From assembly GCF_027913215.1 (NCBI RefSeq), contig NZ_CP115780.1:1-64000 (forward strand): a DNA stretch of 64,000 nucleotides. The letters run 5' to 3'. This DNA is from Paracoccus aerodenitrificans (GTDB lineage Bacteria; Pseudomonadota; Alphaproteobacteria; Rhodobacterales; Rhodobacteraceae). Position 1 is the stretch's first letter. Every line of letters starts with the position of its first letter. Under the pieces are notes generated by a model. That model saw nothing but the letters and a program-made list of their open reading frames with translations. It made no database searches and was not told the origin of the DNA. Position numbers and translations under genes: made by a program. Positions 33,450 to 42,295 of the stretch are shown in pieces.

Positions 33450-34643
33450 GTGCCCCGGCCAACGCTGGAGATCGCTGACATCTTTCGCGCTCATGGTCCC
33501 GCGTGGCGGCAGGCCAATGCGGGGCATGTCAGCCTGACCCAGCTGAAGGTGATGTCGGCGATTGAAGCCTGCCGGACCGAAGCGCTCGGCGGGCATGTCG
33601 CGGGCTGTGCCAAGTGTGGCCACCACCACATCGCCTACAACTCCTGCAAGAACCGCCACTGCCCGAAGTGCCAGGGACCGGCGGCACGCGACTGGATGGA
33701 AGCCCGCGCCGAGGACCTTCTGCCTGTGGAGTATTTCCACGTCGTCTTCACCCTGCCAGCCGAGATCGCGCAGATCGCCTTCTGGAACAAGAAGGCCGTC
33801 TACGGCCTGCTGTTCCGCGCGTCCGCGGAAACGGTCATGACCATCGCCGCCGATCCCAAGCGCCTCGGCGCCCGGATCGGCATGACCAGCGTGCTGCACA
33901 CATGGGGATCGGCCCTGACGCATCACCCCCACATCCACATGATCGTGCCGGGCGGAGGCCTGTCGCTGGATGGCACCCGATGGGTCGCCTGCAAGCGGGG
34001 GTTCTTCCTGCATGTTCGCGTGCTGTCCCGCCTGTTCCGGCGGCTTTTCCTCGACGGCCTGCTGGCCCTGCATCGGGCCGGAGAGCTGGCTTTCTACGGC
34101 GGTCTCGAAGGATTGGCGCAAGCAGATGCCTTTGCCGCTTGGCTCAAACCGTTCCGCAGATCCGAATGGATCGTCTACGCCAAACCGCCCTTCGGCGGCC
34201 CCGAGGCGGTGCTGGCCTACCTGAGCCGCTACACCCACCGCGTCGCGATCTCGAACCATCGCCTGATCAGCGCAGACGCCGAGACGGTGGCGTTTCGATG
34301 GAAGGACTACCGCATCAAGTCCGGTAACAGGCAGAAGGTCATGCGCCTCTCGACATCGGAGTTCATCCGCCGGTTCCTGATGCATGTCCTCCCCGACGGC
34401 TTCCACCGCATCCGGCACTACGGCCTGCTGGCCAGCGCGAGCCGGAAGGTCAACATCGACCGGATCCGAACCCTGCTTGGCCAGACCATGCCGGTCCGGG
34501 ATGCTCTGCCCGCCGCCGAGGCAGCGCCGCTCACCCTGCGCGAGCCGTGCCCTTGCTGCGGCGGCCCGATGCGCATCATCGAAATTTTCCGCCGCGGCCA
34601 GAAACCGATGTCGCGCGCCCCACCTCGGGAGCAGGCCGCATGA
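33450..34643 (+). CDS. tnpA: IS91-family HUH transposase
   Basis: This is a 397-residue transposase of the rolling-circle type. The N-terminal zinc-binding segment is CAKCGHHHIAYNSCKNRHCPKCQ. The HUH motif is THHPHIHMIVPGGG. The segment with catalytic Tyr (YLSRYTHRVAISNHRL) and a C-terminal Cys-rich PCPCCGGPM are present. It starts with GTG at 33450. It nicks one strand and transposes by rolling-circle replication, and can mobilise adjacent DNA when it fails to stop at the terminus. Confidence 0.92.
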   Translation: MPRPTLEIADIFRAHGPAWRQANAGHVSLTQLKVMSAIEACRTEALGGHVAGCAKCGHHHIAYNSCKNRHCPKCQGPAARDWMEARAEDLLPVEYFHVVFTLPAEIAQIAFWNKKAVYGLLFRASAETVMTIAADPKRLGARIGMTSVLHTWGSALTHHPHIHMIVPGGGLSLDGTRWVACKRGFFLHVRVLSRLFRRLFLDGLLALHRAGELAFYGGLEGLAQADAFAAWLKPFRRSEWIVYAKPPFGGPEAVLAYLSRYTHRVAISNHRLISADAETVAFRWKDYRIKSGNRQKVMRLSTSEFIRRFLMHVLPDGFHRIRHYGLLASASRKVNIDRIRTLLGQTMPVRDALPAAEAAPLTLREPCPCCGGPMRIIEIFRRGQKPMSRAPPREQAA

Positions 34644-35026
34644 CGAAACGCCCGTCACTGTCACGAACACCACTCCGGATCTTGCAGTCGGCCCGGCCCG
34701 GCTCAGCTTTGCACTACGCGGCGCCGCACCGACGAGCCGCCGACGGAATGCGCCATCCGAGACCGAACAGCATCATCTGGGCGGATCAGGGCGCCATTGG
34801 GAACGGTCTACAGCCTTCGAACCGCACACCACGCTGCACCGGCGCTGGAAACCTCAGCGCACTTTCCCCATAGACAGCACCTGGCCACCGCGGCTTCCAC
34901 CTTGGGAGGATTTCCAACGCGGGCCGACGAAGCACCGCCAGGAAATGTTGCGCCACGGCCCGCGTCGAAAATCCTTCACCTGAGCAGTCGTTGGCCTATC
35001 TCGCAGCGAAGGTCGGCTCCGAGCCG

Positions 35027-36559
35027 ATTCTGTGGAAAAACGCGTTGCCATCGGGGGCCTTTTGGACCGTTTCCTTCGGGTGCAAGCCTTTCTGGTGTCA
35101 GGCTTTTCGCGGATGCTGCGGTGCAGGAAAGATCTTGGCGAGTTTGCGGAGGTTCTGGGCGGTGGCGGCAAGGAGGAATTCGTCGTTCGCGCCGCAAGGT
35201 CCCCTTAGCCGCAGGCGCCCCAGCCCGAGGATGCGTTTCAGATGAGCAAACAGCATCTCGACCTTCTTGCGGAGCTTCATCGAGATTTCGTATTGGCGGG
35301 TCTTGGCGATGTCCCGGGCGATCTGGCGCGCATCTTCGTGTTCCTCGCGGGTGATTGATCTGGCATCGGCGTTCGGGCAGCACTTCTGTTTCGATGGGCA
35401 GGGCTGGCAGGTCAGTTTCAGTGCGCGGTATTTGGCGGTTCCCTTGCCAGTCGGGCCGCGGTTCGGGTCCGAATAGTTGCGGCGGAACTGTTTGAGCCTG
35501 TGACCTTCCGGGCAGATGTATTGATCGTTCTCTGCATCCCATTCGAAGTCTGCCCGGGTCCAGGTGCCGTCATTGCGCCCGGACTTGTCGAAGACAGGGA
35601 TATGCGGGGCAATGCCCCTGTCGACCAGCCAGCCCAACATCGGTCCGGTGCCGTAGGCGGTATCCGCGATCAGGCGTTCAGGATGCAGGTCGAACTTGTC
35701 TTTCACCCTCTTCAGCATGGTTTTGGTTGATCCGACCTCGGCCTGCCGGATGGATCGTGTCGCCTCGACATCGACAATCACGCCATGATCCGTGTCGATC
35801 AGGTAATTGTCGGAATAGCTGAAGAATGCCGGACCTTTGCGCGCCGCCGTCCATTGGCTGGCCGGGTCGGAATGTGAGGTGAATTTCGGATGGACCTCGC
35901 TGGCGGCGCCAAATGCGGCCTTGTCCAACGTGTCAAGGTATTCGCGCACGGCGCGGGGCGCATCCGAGGGGTCTATCAGCGTTGCATCCCAATCTTCCTT
36001 CGCTGTCGAGTTCTGCTTATTGGCATCCGCCTCGATCAGGCTGGCATCCACCGCCAGCCGCTGCCCGCTGACCAGCCCCTCCTCGATGCAGCGCGTGACG
36101 GTCATCTCGAACAGATGCCTCAGCAACTCGCTGTCGCGGAACCGCCCGTGCCGGTTCTTCGAAAACGTCGAATGATCCGGAACCCGGTCGCTGAGATCCA
36201 GGCGGCAGAACCAGCGATAGGCCAGATTCAGATGCACCTCTTCGCAAAGGCGCCGCTCCGAACGAATGCCGAAGCAATAGCCAACCAGCAGCATCCGGAT
36301 CAGCAACTCGGGATCGACAGACGGCCGGCCGGTGTGGCTGTAGAAATCCGAAAGATGCGCACGGATGCTGCTGAGATCGACAAACCGATCAATGGACCGA
36401 AGAAGATGCTCCTGAGGAACATGATCCTCCAGTGAGAACTCGTAAAACAGCGCCGGCTGCGCCTCCTGCCGCGGTCCCATCATCGCCAATCCTCCCACCC
36501 ATTGCAGGAATTGAATCAGCCAGATGCCCTTCAATCAAGCACGAGTTTTTCAACAAAAT
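35027..36559. mobile_element. IS1182-family insertion sequence with partial inverted repeats
   Basis: The left end ATTCTGTGGAAAAACGCGT (35027-35045) and the reverse complement of the right end ATTTTGTTGAAAAACTCGT (36559-36541) match in 16 of 19 positions and bracket one transposase gene. The true tips may lie a few bases further out. Target-site duplications were not identified. Confidence 0.75.
35098..36483 (-). CDS. tnp: IS1182-family DDE transposase
   Basis: This transposase of about 461 residues starts MMGPRQEAQPALFYEFSLED. It shows the family's N-terminal domain (VPQEHLLRSIDRFVDL, GYCFGIRSERRLCEEV, FSKNRHGRF) and a DDE domain (LAVDASLIEADANKQN, DTDHGVIVDVEATRS, LIADTAYGTGP, KKVEMLFAHLKRILGLGRLRLRG). 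Its frame is intact over the whole length, so the copy may be active. The start at 36483 is chosen at the double ATG; the frame is open to 36534. Confidence 0.92.
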   Translation of the reverse strand: MMGPRQEAQPALFYEFSLEDHVPQEHLLRSIDRFVDLSSIRAHLSDFYSHTGRPSVDPELLIRMLLVGYCFGIRSERRLCEEVHLNLAYRWFCRLDLSDRVPDHSTFSKNRHGRFRDSELLRHLFEMTVTRCIEEGLVSGQRLAVDASLIEADANKQNSTAKEDWDATLIDPSDAPRAVREYLDTLDKAAFGAASEVHPKFTSHSDPASQWTAARKGPAFFSYSDNYLIDTDHGVIVDVEATRSIRQAEVGSTKTMLKRVKDKFDLHPERLIADTAYGTGPMLGWLVDRGIAPHIPVFDKSGRNDGTWTRADFEWDAENDQYICPEGHRLKQFRRNYSDPNRGPTGKGTAKYRALKLTCQPCPSKQKCCPNADARSITREEHEDARQIARDIAKTRQYEISMKLRKKVEMLFAHLKRILGLGRLRLRGPCGANDEFLLAATAQNLRKLAKIFPAPQHPRKA

Positions 36560-36891
36560 AAGCCCAACTCGCGCTTTCGACGGACCGCAGCGAACGGCCG
36601 CTCGAACCAGTGAGCCGCAATCGTCCCACAACCCCGAAGGTTTTGCCCGAGGGTTGTGCCCGTGCTAAGGCGCTGATGTGAGGCGGAGCCGTAGAGAGGG
36701 ATAAAAACGACCGTTTTTGGCGCACAGATTCTGGCAGGGGGTTTGTGTCCGGTGTGCGGACAAAACGGGCTTTCGCTGCAGGGGCGTGAATGTCCGTACC
36801 AATCAGATACACTTGGGTTACGTTGCGGTCCTTCGAAGGAGTTGGCCCGCGCGGCCCCGTCTGCTACCGTTTTAGACTTACATTCCGTCAC

Positions 36892-36905
36892 TTGATCCAG
36901 ATCAA
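36892..36905 (+). promoter_or_regulatory. Perfect FNR box upstream of ttrB
   Basis: TTGATCCAGATCAA matches the FNR/FnrL consensus TTGAT-N4-ATCAA at all ten positions. A -10-like TAGACC lies about 30 bp downstream, which places the box near -41.5, the class II activating position. The ttrB start is 84 bp downstream. Anaerobic induction is predicted. Confidence 0.85.
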
Positions 36906-36989
36906 CTCCCGTGGTGTCCAACTGGTCTAGACCATTCCCGACATAGCAACGGACCAAAGCCGTGGTTCATCTTGTGAAGGGGGTCTCCA

Positions 36990-37769
36990 ATGGATCTTGC
37001 ACGTCGCCTATTCATGGCGCAGGCCGCGCGGATCACCGCGGGTGCAGCCTTCGTGCCGCTGGCCAGTGTTGCGCAGGCCGGTATCAACGACCAGCCGCCG
37101 CGCCGGGATGGGGATGCCGCCAAACGCTATGCCATGCTGATCGATCTGCGCCAGTGCATCGGCTGTCAGGCCTGCACTGTGTCGTGTCATATCGAAAACG
37201 AAGCGCCTCTAGGCAAGTTTCGCACCATCGTGTCGCAATACGAGGTCGAAAACGAGGAGACTGGCGATCTGGCACAATTCATGCTGCCGCGGCTGTGCAA
37301 CCATTGCGACAACCCGCCTTGCGTGCCGGTCTGCCCGGTGCAGGCCACGTTCCAGCGCGAGGATGGCATCGTCGTCGTGGATGCCGACCGCTGTGTCGGC
37401 TGCGCCTATTGCGTACAGGCCTGTCCCTATGACGCGCGGTTCATCAACGACCGCACACAGGTCGCCGACAAATGCACTTTCTGCGCCCATCGGCTTGAGG
37501 CGGGGTTGTTGCCCGCCTGTGTCGAATCCTGCGTCGGCGGTGCGCGGATTATCGGCGACATCATGGATCCCGACAGCCAGATCAGCCGGATGATCGAAGA
37601 GCACCGCGACGAATTGAAGGTACTGCAACCGGACAAGAACACGGTGCCGCATGTGTTTTATCTCGGCATGGATGAACGGTTCATCGACCGGCCGCAAGCG
37701 GCGCCGGGCCTTTGGGATGTGCGCGACAGCGCAGGGGCAGAACTGGGGTATGAATATGGAGAGCATTGA
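36990..37769 (+). CDS. ttrB: TtrB, iron-sulfur subunit of tetrathionate reductase
   Basis: This is a 259-residue electron-transfer subunit. An N-terminal signal with RR (DLARRLFMAQAARITAGAAF) resembles a Tat signal. Four Cys clusters for [4Fe-4S] centres are present: CIGCQACTVSC (56-66), CNHCDNPPCVPVC, CVGCAYCVQAC and CTFCAHRLEAGLLPACVESC. The stretch from LPRLCNHCDNPPCV through DADRCVGCAYCV is close to the Salmonella TtrB sequence as I recall it. Gene order ttrB-ttrC-ttrA equals the Salmonella operon. It passes electrons from the TtrC quinol site to TtrA. Confidence 0.88.
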   Translation: MDLARRLFMAQAARITAGAAFVPLASVAQAGINDQPPRRDGDAAKRYAMLIDLRQCIGCQACTVSCHIENEAPLGKFRTIVSQYEVENEETGDLAQFMLPRLCNHCDNPPCVPVCPVQATFQREDGIVVVDADRCVGCAYCVQACPYDARFINDRTQVADKCTFCAHRLEAGLLPACVESCVGGARIIGDIMDPDSQISRMIEEHRDELKVLQPDKNTVPHVFYLGMDERFIDRPQAAPGLWDVRDSAGAELGYEYGEH

Positions 37770-38946
37770 GATCATCGCACCGCGTTACGGCATCGCCTGG
37801 TATCCGCGCGCGGTCGAGTATTTCTTCCTTGTGGCGCTGGCCTACACTTCGCTCTGGCTGGCACTGCCCGGCGCGGTCTTTGGGGTGAACCGCTGGAAAC
37901 CCATAGCGCGGCTGGCGCTGGTGGGGGCGGTTACGACCGCCATCGCAGCCCCTGTGTCGCTACTCGCGGATTTGCATCAGCCGCTACGGTTCTGGCATTT
38001 CTACGCCCATTTCACGCCTTGGTCCTGGATGTCGATCGGATCGCTGATCCTGCCAGTTTTCGTGGTACTGACCATCGGGCTGGCCTGGCTGGTCTGGCGT
38101 GAACCCATGCAGGATTGGCGCGGCGAACGGGGTATCGTCGGTTGGGTGGCGCGTGTAGCGACGCTGGGCCATTGGGACAGCCCGCGCTGGCTGATCGTGC
38201 TGACGGGGCTGGGTGCCTTCGCCGCGTCGCTGGGAATGGCGCTCTATACCGGTTACGAGATCGCCGTTCTGAAGGGTCGTCCGCTCTGGCACACCGATTT
38301 CCTGCCGGTGATGTTTGTGGCGACGGGTCTGATCGGATCGGTTGGTATGCTGCTGGTTCTGGACCGGTTTTCCGGCATGCGTGCCGCAGAACTGGCAACG
38401 GCACCCCAGACGCCCGTCGTATCCCCCAGCCGCGCGGTGTCGCGTCAGTTGCTTGGTGTTTTGCTAGTGGCCTGCATCTTGGCGGGCATCACCGCGGCGC
38501 TGTGGTTCGCGGTAGGGCTGACCCAAGCCGACCCATCTGTTGCGGCCGCATTGGACTCGGTCAAGGGTAACCCCGATTGGCGCGCGATGACCTTCCGCGC
38601 GGTGGCCACGGGGGGCGTACTGTTCCTCGGTGTGTTGGCACTGCTGATGCGGCCGGGCATTCGGGGCCTGGGGTGGGTCTTCGGCCTGCTTGCCCTGCAT
38701 ACCGCGTGGATGTTCCGCTGGGCCGTTCTGATGAACGTGCAGACGGTGCAGCGCCAGACCGCGGGTTTCAGCGAATACCAGTTGGGCATGGGGTCGATGG
38801 GCCTTTTGGGGATCATCGGTGCCTTTGCCCTGTGGCTGACGGTGCTGATGCTGATCGAGATATTCGTGCCTTGGCGGGCGGCCCTTGACGGGCCCTCTAC
38901 CGTCCCCGTTTCCAAACCTTCAGACGGAGTGCCTTCTCATGGATAA
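37756..38946 (+). CDS. ttrC: TtrC, NrfD-like membrane subunit of tetrathionate reductase
   Basis: This is a polytopic membrane protein of about 396 residues with nine or so hydrophobic segments, of the NrfD/PsrC type that anchors the complex and oxidises menaquinol or ubiquinol. Typical segments are AVEYFFLVALAYTSLWLALP, LADLHQPLRFWHFYAHFTP and ALYTGYEIAVLKGRPLWHTD. The gene overlaps ttrB by 14 bp; ATG 37756 is used, ATG 37750 is also possible. It overlaps ttrA by 8 bp. The three genes form one tightly coupled operon. Confidence 0.87.
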   Translation: MESIEIIAPRYGIAWYPRAVEYFFLVALAYTSLWLALPGAVFGVNRWKPIARLALVGAVTTAIAAPVSLLADLHQPLRFWHFYAHFTPWSWMSIGSLILPVFVVLTIGLAWLVWREPMQDWRGERGIVGWVARVATLGHWDSPRWLIVLTGLGAFAASLGMALYTGYEIAVLKGRPLWHTDFLPVMFVATGLIGSVGMLLVLDRFSGMRAAELATAPQTPVVSPSRAVSRQLLGVLLVACILAGITAALWFAVGLTQADPSVAAALDSVKGNPDWRAMTFRAVATGGVLFLGVLALLMRPGIRGLGWVFGLLALHTAWMFRWAVLMNVQTVQRQTAGFSEYQLGMGSMGLLGIIGAFALWLTVLMLIEIFVPWRAALDGPSTVPVSKPSDGVPSHG

Positions 38947-41900
38947 GACGCGTCGCAGACTGTTGCAGGGCGGCGTTGCCGTCGCCGGGGCCACCACCTT
39001 TGCCGCCGGTTATTCCGAGCCGCTGGCGCGTATGGCGCGGGGCATCACAGGCAGTGCGGGCGAAAAGCCCGCGCATCCCATCTATGGCAACGCACCCACG
39101 CCGGAATACCGCGTGGACCCGGCCAGCGGCGATCTGGAGATCAACGAGGATCAGCGCCTGGCCTTTACCGTCTGCTATGGCTGTACGACCAAATGCGGGA
39201 TCCGCGTGCGGATCGACAATGCTACCGACACCGTGCTGAACGTGCGCGGCAACCCCTATCATCCGCTGTCCTCGGACGCGCATCTGGATCAGGAAGTGCC
39301 GGTAGCCGATGCCCTGCGGTTTGTTTCTCGGCTGAACGAGAACGGGCAAAAGCACCGCTCGACCGCCTGTGCGCGGGGCAACGCGATGATTGCACAGATC
39401 ACCAGCCCCCACCGCGTTCTGAACGTGTTGAAACGGGTCGGGCCGCGCGGGTCGGGCGAATGGCGCAGCGTCCCCTTCGAACAGGCCATCGAGGAGATCT
39501 GCGAAGGCGGCGATCTGTTCGGCGAAGGGACCGTCGAAGGTCTGCGCGCGCTCAACGATTACGATACGCCGCTTGACCCAGAGGCACCCGAACTGGGGCC
39601 AAAGACCAACCAGCTGCTGGTGATGGAGGCCACGGATTACGGGCGTTCCGCCCTGCTCAAACGCTTTGCCTTCAACGCCTTCGGCACGCGCAACTATGGC
39701 CACCACGGCAGCTATTGCGGCCTGGCCTTTCGCATGGGCGCGGGCGCGGTGATGAACGATTTGGAAAAGAACGCCCATACCAAGCCTGATTTCGCCAACG
39801 CCGAATTCGCGTTGTTCATCGGCACCGCGCCTAGCCAGGCGGGCAACCCCTTCAAACGGCAGGGTCGCATGATCGCCGATGCCCGCGCCAAGGGTCTGGA
39901 TTACGTGGTGGTGGACCCGGCGCTGAACGCCTCCGTCACCAATTCGGCCGGCGGGTCGAACTGGGTGCCGGTGCGCCCCGGCACGGATTCCGCGCTGGCC
40001 ATGGCGCTGATCCGCTGGCTGCTGGAAAACGATGGCTTTGCCGCCGATTTTCTGGCCCTGCCGTCGCAGGCCGCGGCCGATGCGGCGGGCGAGGTGGGCC
40101 ATACCAACGCAACGCACCTGGTCATCACCGAGGAGGGTCACGAAGGACAGGGCCGTTTCCTGCGCAAGTCCGACCTGGGCCTTGCCGAACCGGAAACGCC
40201 ACAGGATGGTCCGATGGTCATGGCGCAGGGCATGCTGACCGCAGCTGACACCACGGGGCGGGGCGATCTGTTCGTCGATGACACGGTCACACTTCCCGAT
40301 GGCACTGAAATTGCCGTCCGGTCCAGTCTTTTGATCCTGCGCGAAGCGGCGCAGGAGCATTCGCTGGCTGATCTGGCTGCGGAATGCGGCATACCGCAGG
40401 CGCGGATCGTCGATATCGCGCAGCGCTTCAAGGCCGCAGGCCGACGCGGCGTGGTCGATTGCCATGGCGGCATGATGTCGGCCACCGGGTTCCACGCGGC
40501 CTTCGGCATCCAGATCCTGAACCTTCTGGCTGGCTCCATGAACCACAAGGGCGGCGCGGCCCATGGCGGCGGCAGCTTCAACGGCTTCGGCGACGGGCCG
40601 CGTTATGACCTGGCCAAATTCGACGGCATGCGCAAACCCAAGGGCGTATTCCTGTCGCGCTCGCGCTTTCCTTACGAAAAATCGTCGGAATACAAGCGCC
40701 GTGTCGCGGCAGGCGAGAACCCCTACCCATCCAACGCTCCGTGGCGCAAGCTGGCCCCGCCGGTGCTGACCGAACATCTGGCCTCGGCGCTCGATGGCTA
40801 TCCCTATCCGATCAAGGCGGTGATCGGCGTCATGGCAAACCCGCTATATGGACAGGCCGGGCTCAACGACCTGATCGCCGACAAGCTGGCCGATCCGAAA
40901 CGCTTGGGGCTTTACGTGTCGATCGACGGGTTCATCAACGAAACCAATCGCTACGCCGACTATATCTTCCCGGACTCTGTGATGTACGAGGTCTGGGGTT
41001 TTACCGGGGCGTGGTCGGGCAACCTGACCAAGATGACGACCGCCTGTTGGCCCGTGGTCGAGCCGCGCCAGGCCAGAACCGCCGAGGGCGATCCGGTGAG
41101 CATGGAAAGCTTCTTTATTGCCGTGGCCAAACGGCTGAACCTTGCCGGTTTCGGTGCAGGCACAATCCAGGGGGCGGATGGTCTCGCCCATGACCTGAAC
41201 CGGGCCGAGGATTTCTTCCTTCGCGCCGCGGCCAACGTGGCCTATCAGGGTGAAAGGCTGCCCGATGCCAGCACGGAGGACATAGCGCTTGGCGGCATTG
41301 CCCGTCTGATGCCCGAAATCGACGCCACGCTGCCGGTCGAGGAACGCGGCGCGGTCGCGCATCTTTATTCGCGCGGCGGGCGGTTCCAGACCTTCGATCA
41401 GGCTTATGACGGCCAAAAGCTCGGCAATCGCTGGGCGCGGACGCTGTGCCTTTACAATGAGGATGTCGGCACCGCCATCGACAGCGAAACCGGGCGGCGC
41501 CACCGCGGTGTGCCCGAATTCCGCCGCGCCGCACTGTCGGACGGCACACCGATGCGCGACGTGTTCACCGAGGATGACTGGCCGCTGCTGGCGTTCTCGT
41601 TCAAGTCGAACATGATGAACTCCTATTCGGCGGGGCTGGACCGGCTGCGGATGATCAAGCCAAACAACCCGGTGATGGTGAACACCCACGACGCACGCCG
41701 TGCGGGCGTGGCCCATGGCGATACCATCGAAATCGAAAGCCCCGGCGGCCGCGTCATCGGCGTGGCGCTGGTCAGCGAGGGGGTGATGCGCGGTGCGCTG
41801 GGGATCGAACACGGGTTCGGTCACAGCGAACTGGGCGCGGGCAAGCATGTGATCGACGGGCAATCCTATGGGGGCAACCCTTGGGTCGGCGCCGGCGTGA

Positions 41901-42031
41901 ACCTGAACGCGCTCGGCTTTGCCGACCCCACGCGCCGCGTTGCCGGAACCTGGCTGGAGCCGATCAGCGGCGCCAGCATCCGTCAGGGCCTGCCGACGCG
42001 CATCAGAAAGGTGCAACAGGCCGTCGCCTGA
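38939..42031 (+). CDS. ttrA: TtrA, molybdopterin catalytic subunit of tetrathionate reductase
   Basis: This is a 1030-residue periplasmic molybdoenzyme. A Tat signal (MDKTRRRLLQGGVAVAGATT) begins it. Cys79-Cys82-Cys86 and Cys144 bind a [4Fe-4S] centre (CYGCTTKC, STACARG). Cys260 in HHGSYCGLAFRMG is the likely Mo ligand. The C-terminal MGD-binding domain ends with GNPWVGAGVNLNALGF and TWLEPISGASIRQGLP. Length and organisation agree with TtrA, which reduces tetrathionate to thiosulfate. A related arsenate- or selenate-reducing enzyme is a less likely alternative. The substrate call depends on the ttrBCA order and the TtrB likeness. Confidence 0.85.
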   Translation: MDKTRRRLLQGGVAVAGATTFAAGYSEPLARMARGITGSAGEKPAHPIYGNAPTPEYRVDPASGDLEINEDQRLAFTVCYGCTTKCGIRVRIDNATDTVLNVRGNPYHPLSSDAHLDQEVPVADALRFVSRLNENGQKHRSTACARGNAMIAQITSPHRVLNVLKRVGPRGSGEWRSVPFEQAIEEICEGGDLFGEGTVEGLRALNDYDTPLDPEAPELGPKTNQLLVMEATDYGRSALLKRFAFNAFGTRNYGHHGSYCGLAFRMGAGAVMNDLEKNAHTKPDFANAEFALFIGTAPSQAGNPFKRQGRMIADARAKGLDYVVVDPALNASVTNSAGGSNWVPVRPGTDSALAMALIRWLLENDGFAADFLALPSQAAADAAGEVGHTNATHLVITEEGHEGQGRFLRKSDLGLAEPETPQDGPMVMAQGMLTAADTTGRGDLFVDDTVTLPDGTEIAVRSSLLILREAAQEHSLADLAAECGIPQARIVDIAQRFKAAGRRGVVDCHGGMMSATGFHAAFGIQILNLLAGSMNHKGGAAHGGGSFNGFGDGPRYDLAKFDGMRKPKGVFLSRSRFPYEKSSEYKRRVAAGENPYPSNAPWRKLAPPVLTEHLASALDGYPYPIKAVIGVMANPLYGQAGLNDLIADKLADPKRLGLYVSIDGFINETNRYADYIFPDSVMYEVWGFTGAWSGNLTKMTTACWPVVEPRQARTAEGDPVSMESFFIAVAKRLNLAGFGAGTIQGADGLAHDLNRAEDFFLRAAANVAYQGERLPDASTEDIALGGIARLMPEIDATLPVEERGAVAHLYSRGGRFQTFDQAYDGQKLGNRWARTLCLYNEDVGTAIDSETGRRHRGVPEFRRAALSDGTPMRDVFTEDDWPLLAFSFKSNMMNSYSAGLDRLRMIKPNNPVMVNTHDARRAGVAHGDTIEIESPGGRVIGVALVSEGVMRGALGIEHGFGHSELGAGKHVIDGQSYGGNPWVGAGVNLNALGFADPTRRVAGTWLEPISGASIRQGLPTRIRKVQQAVA

Positions 42032-42041
42032 GGCACAAGAG

Positions 42042-42066
42042 CCAGCCGTGACATCATCGCGGCTGG
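42042..42066 (+). terminator. Hairpin after ttrA
   Basis: CCAGCCGTGA and TCGCGGCTGG form a 10-bp stem with one G-T pair around CATCA, 10 bp after the ttrA stop. No T-run follows. From here to 42295 no gene is seen. Confidence 0.45.
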
Positions 42067-42295
42067 TCAAGGTTTCCGATCTCGATGCTGCACCGATTTT
42101 GTTGGGAACGATTCTGCTTCTGTGAAATTGCGTTCCAGAGCAGTTCCCACAATCAGATTGCCAAACAGAACCGCTGCCAATAGCGAGCATTCGTTGATCC
42201 GTGAAGGCTTTGCATAAGCTGAGCCAAAAAGTATCGTTCTAAAACCACCGATTTCGCCGCTTTGCTGCGCCCGACCCCTTTCGTATTCGCTTTGG

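Larger units (their letters stand above)
32400..35026. mobile_element. IS91-family element (integrase plus HUH transposase)
   Basis: The element is inferred from two adjacent same-direction genes, a tyrosine-recombinase-like integrase and a Y1-type IS91 transposase, plus gene-free flanks of about 150 bp on the left and 380 bp on the right. IS91 elements have no terminal inverted repeats, so the borders given are approximate: the left lies somewhere between the rhomboid stop and 32549, and the right touches the IS1182 element. Confidence 0.7.

Noticed and set aside
32679..34673. Minus-strand open frame of 664 codons
   Set aside because: It is antisense to the IS91 integrase and transposase genes and has no protein-like motifs.
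38897..40777. Minus-strand open frame of 626 codons
   Set aside because: It is antisense to ttrA, whose own motifs are clear.
38939..42031. Arsenate or dimethyl sulfoxide reductase instead of tetrathionate reductase
   Set aside because: The gene order B-C-A, the four-cluster B subunit close to TtrB and the 1030-residue catalytic subunit with a Cys Mo ligand fit tetrathionate reductase better.
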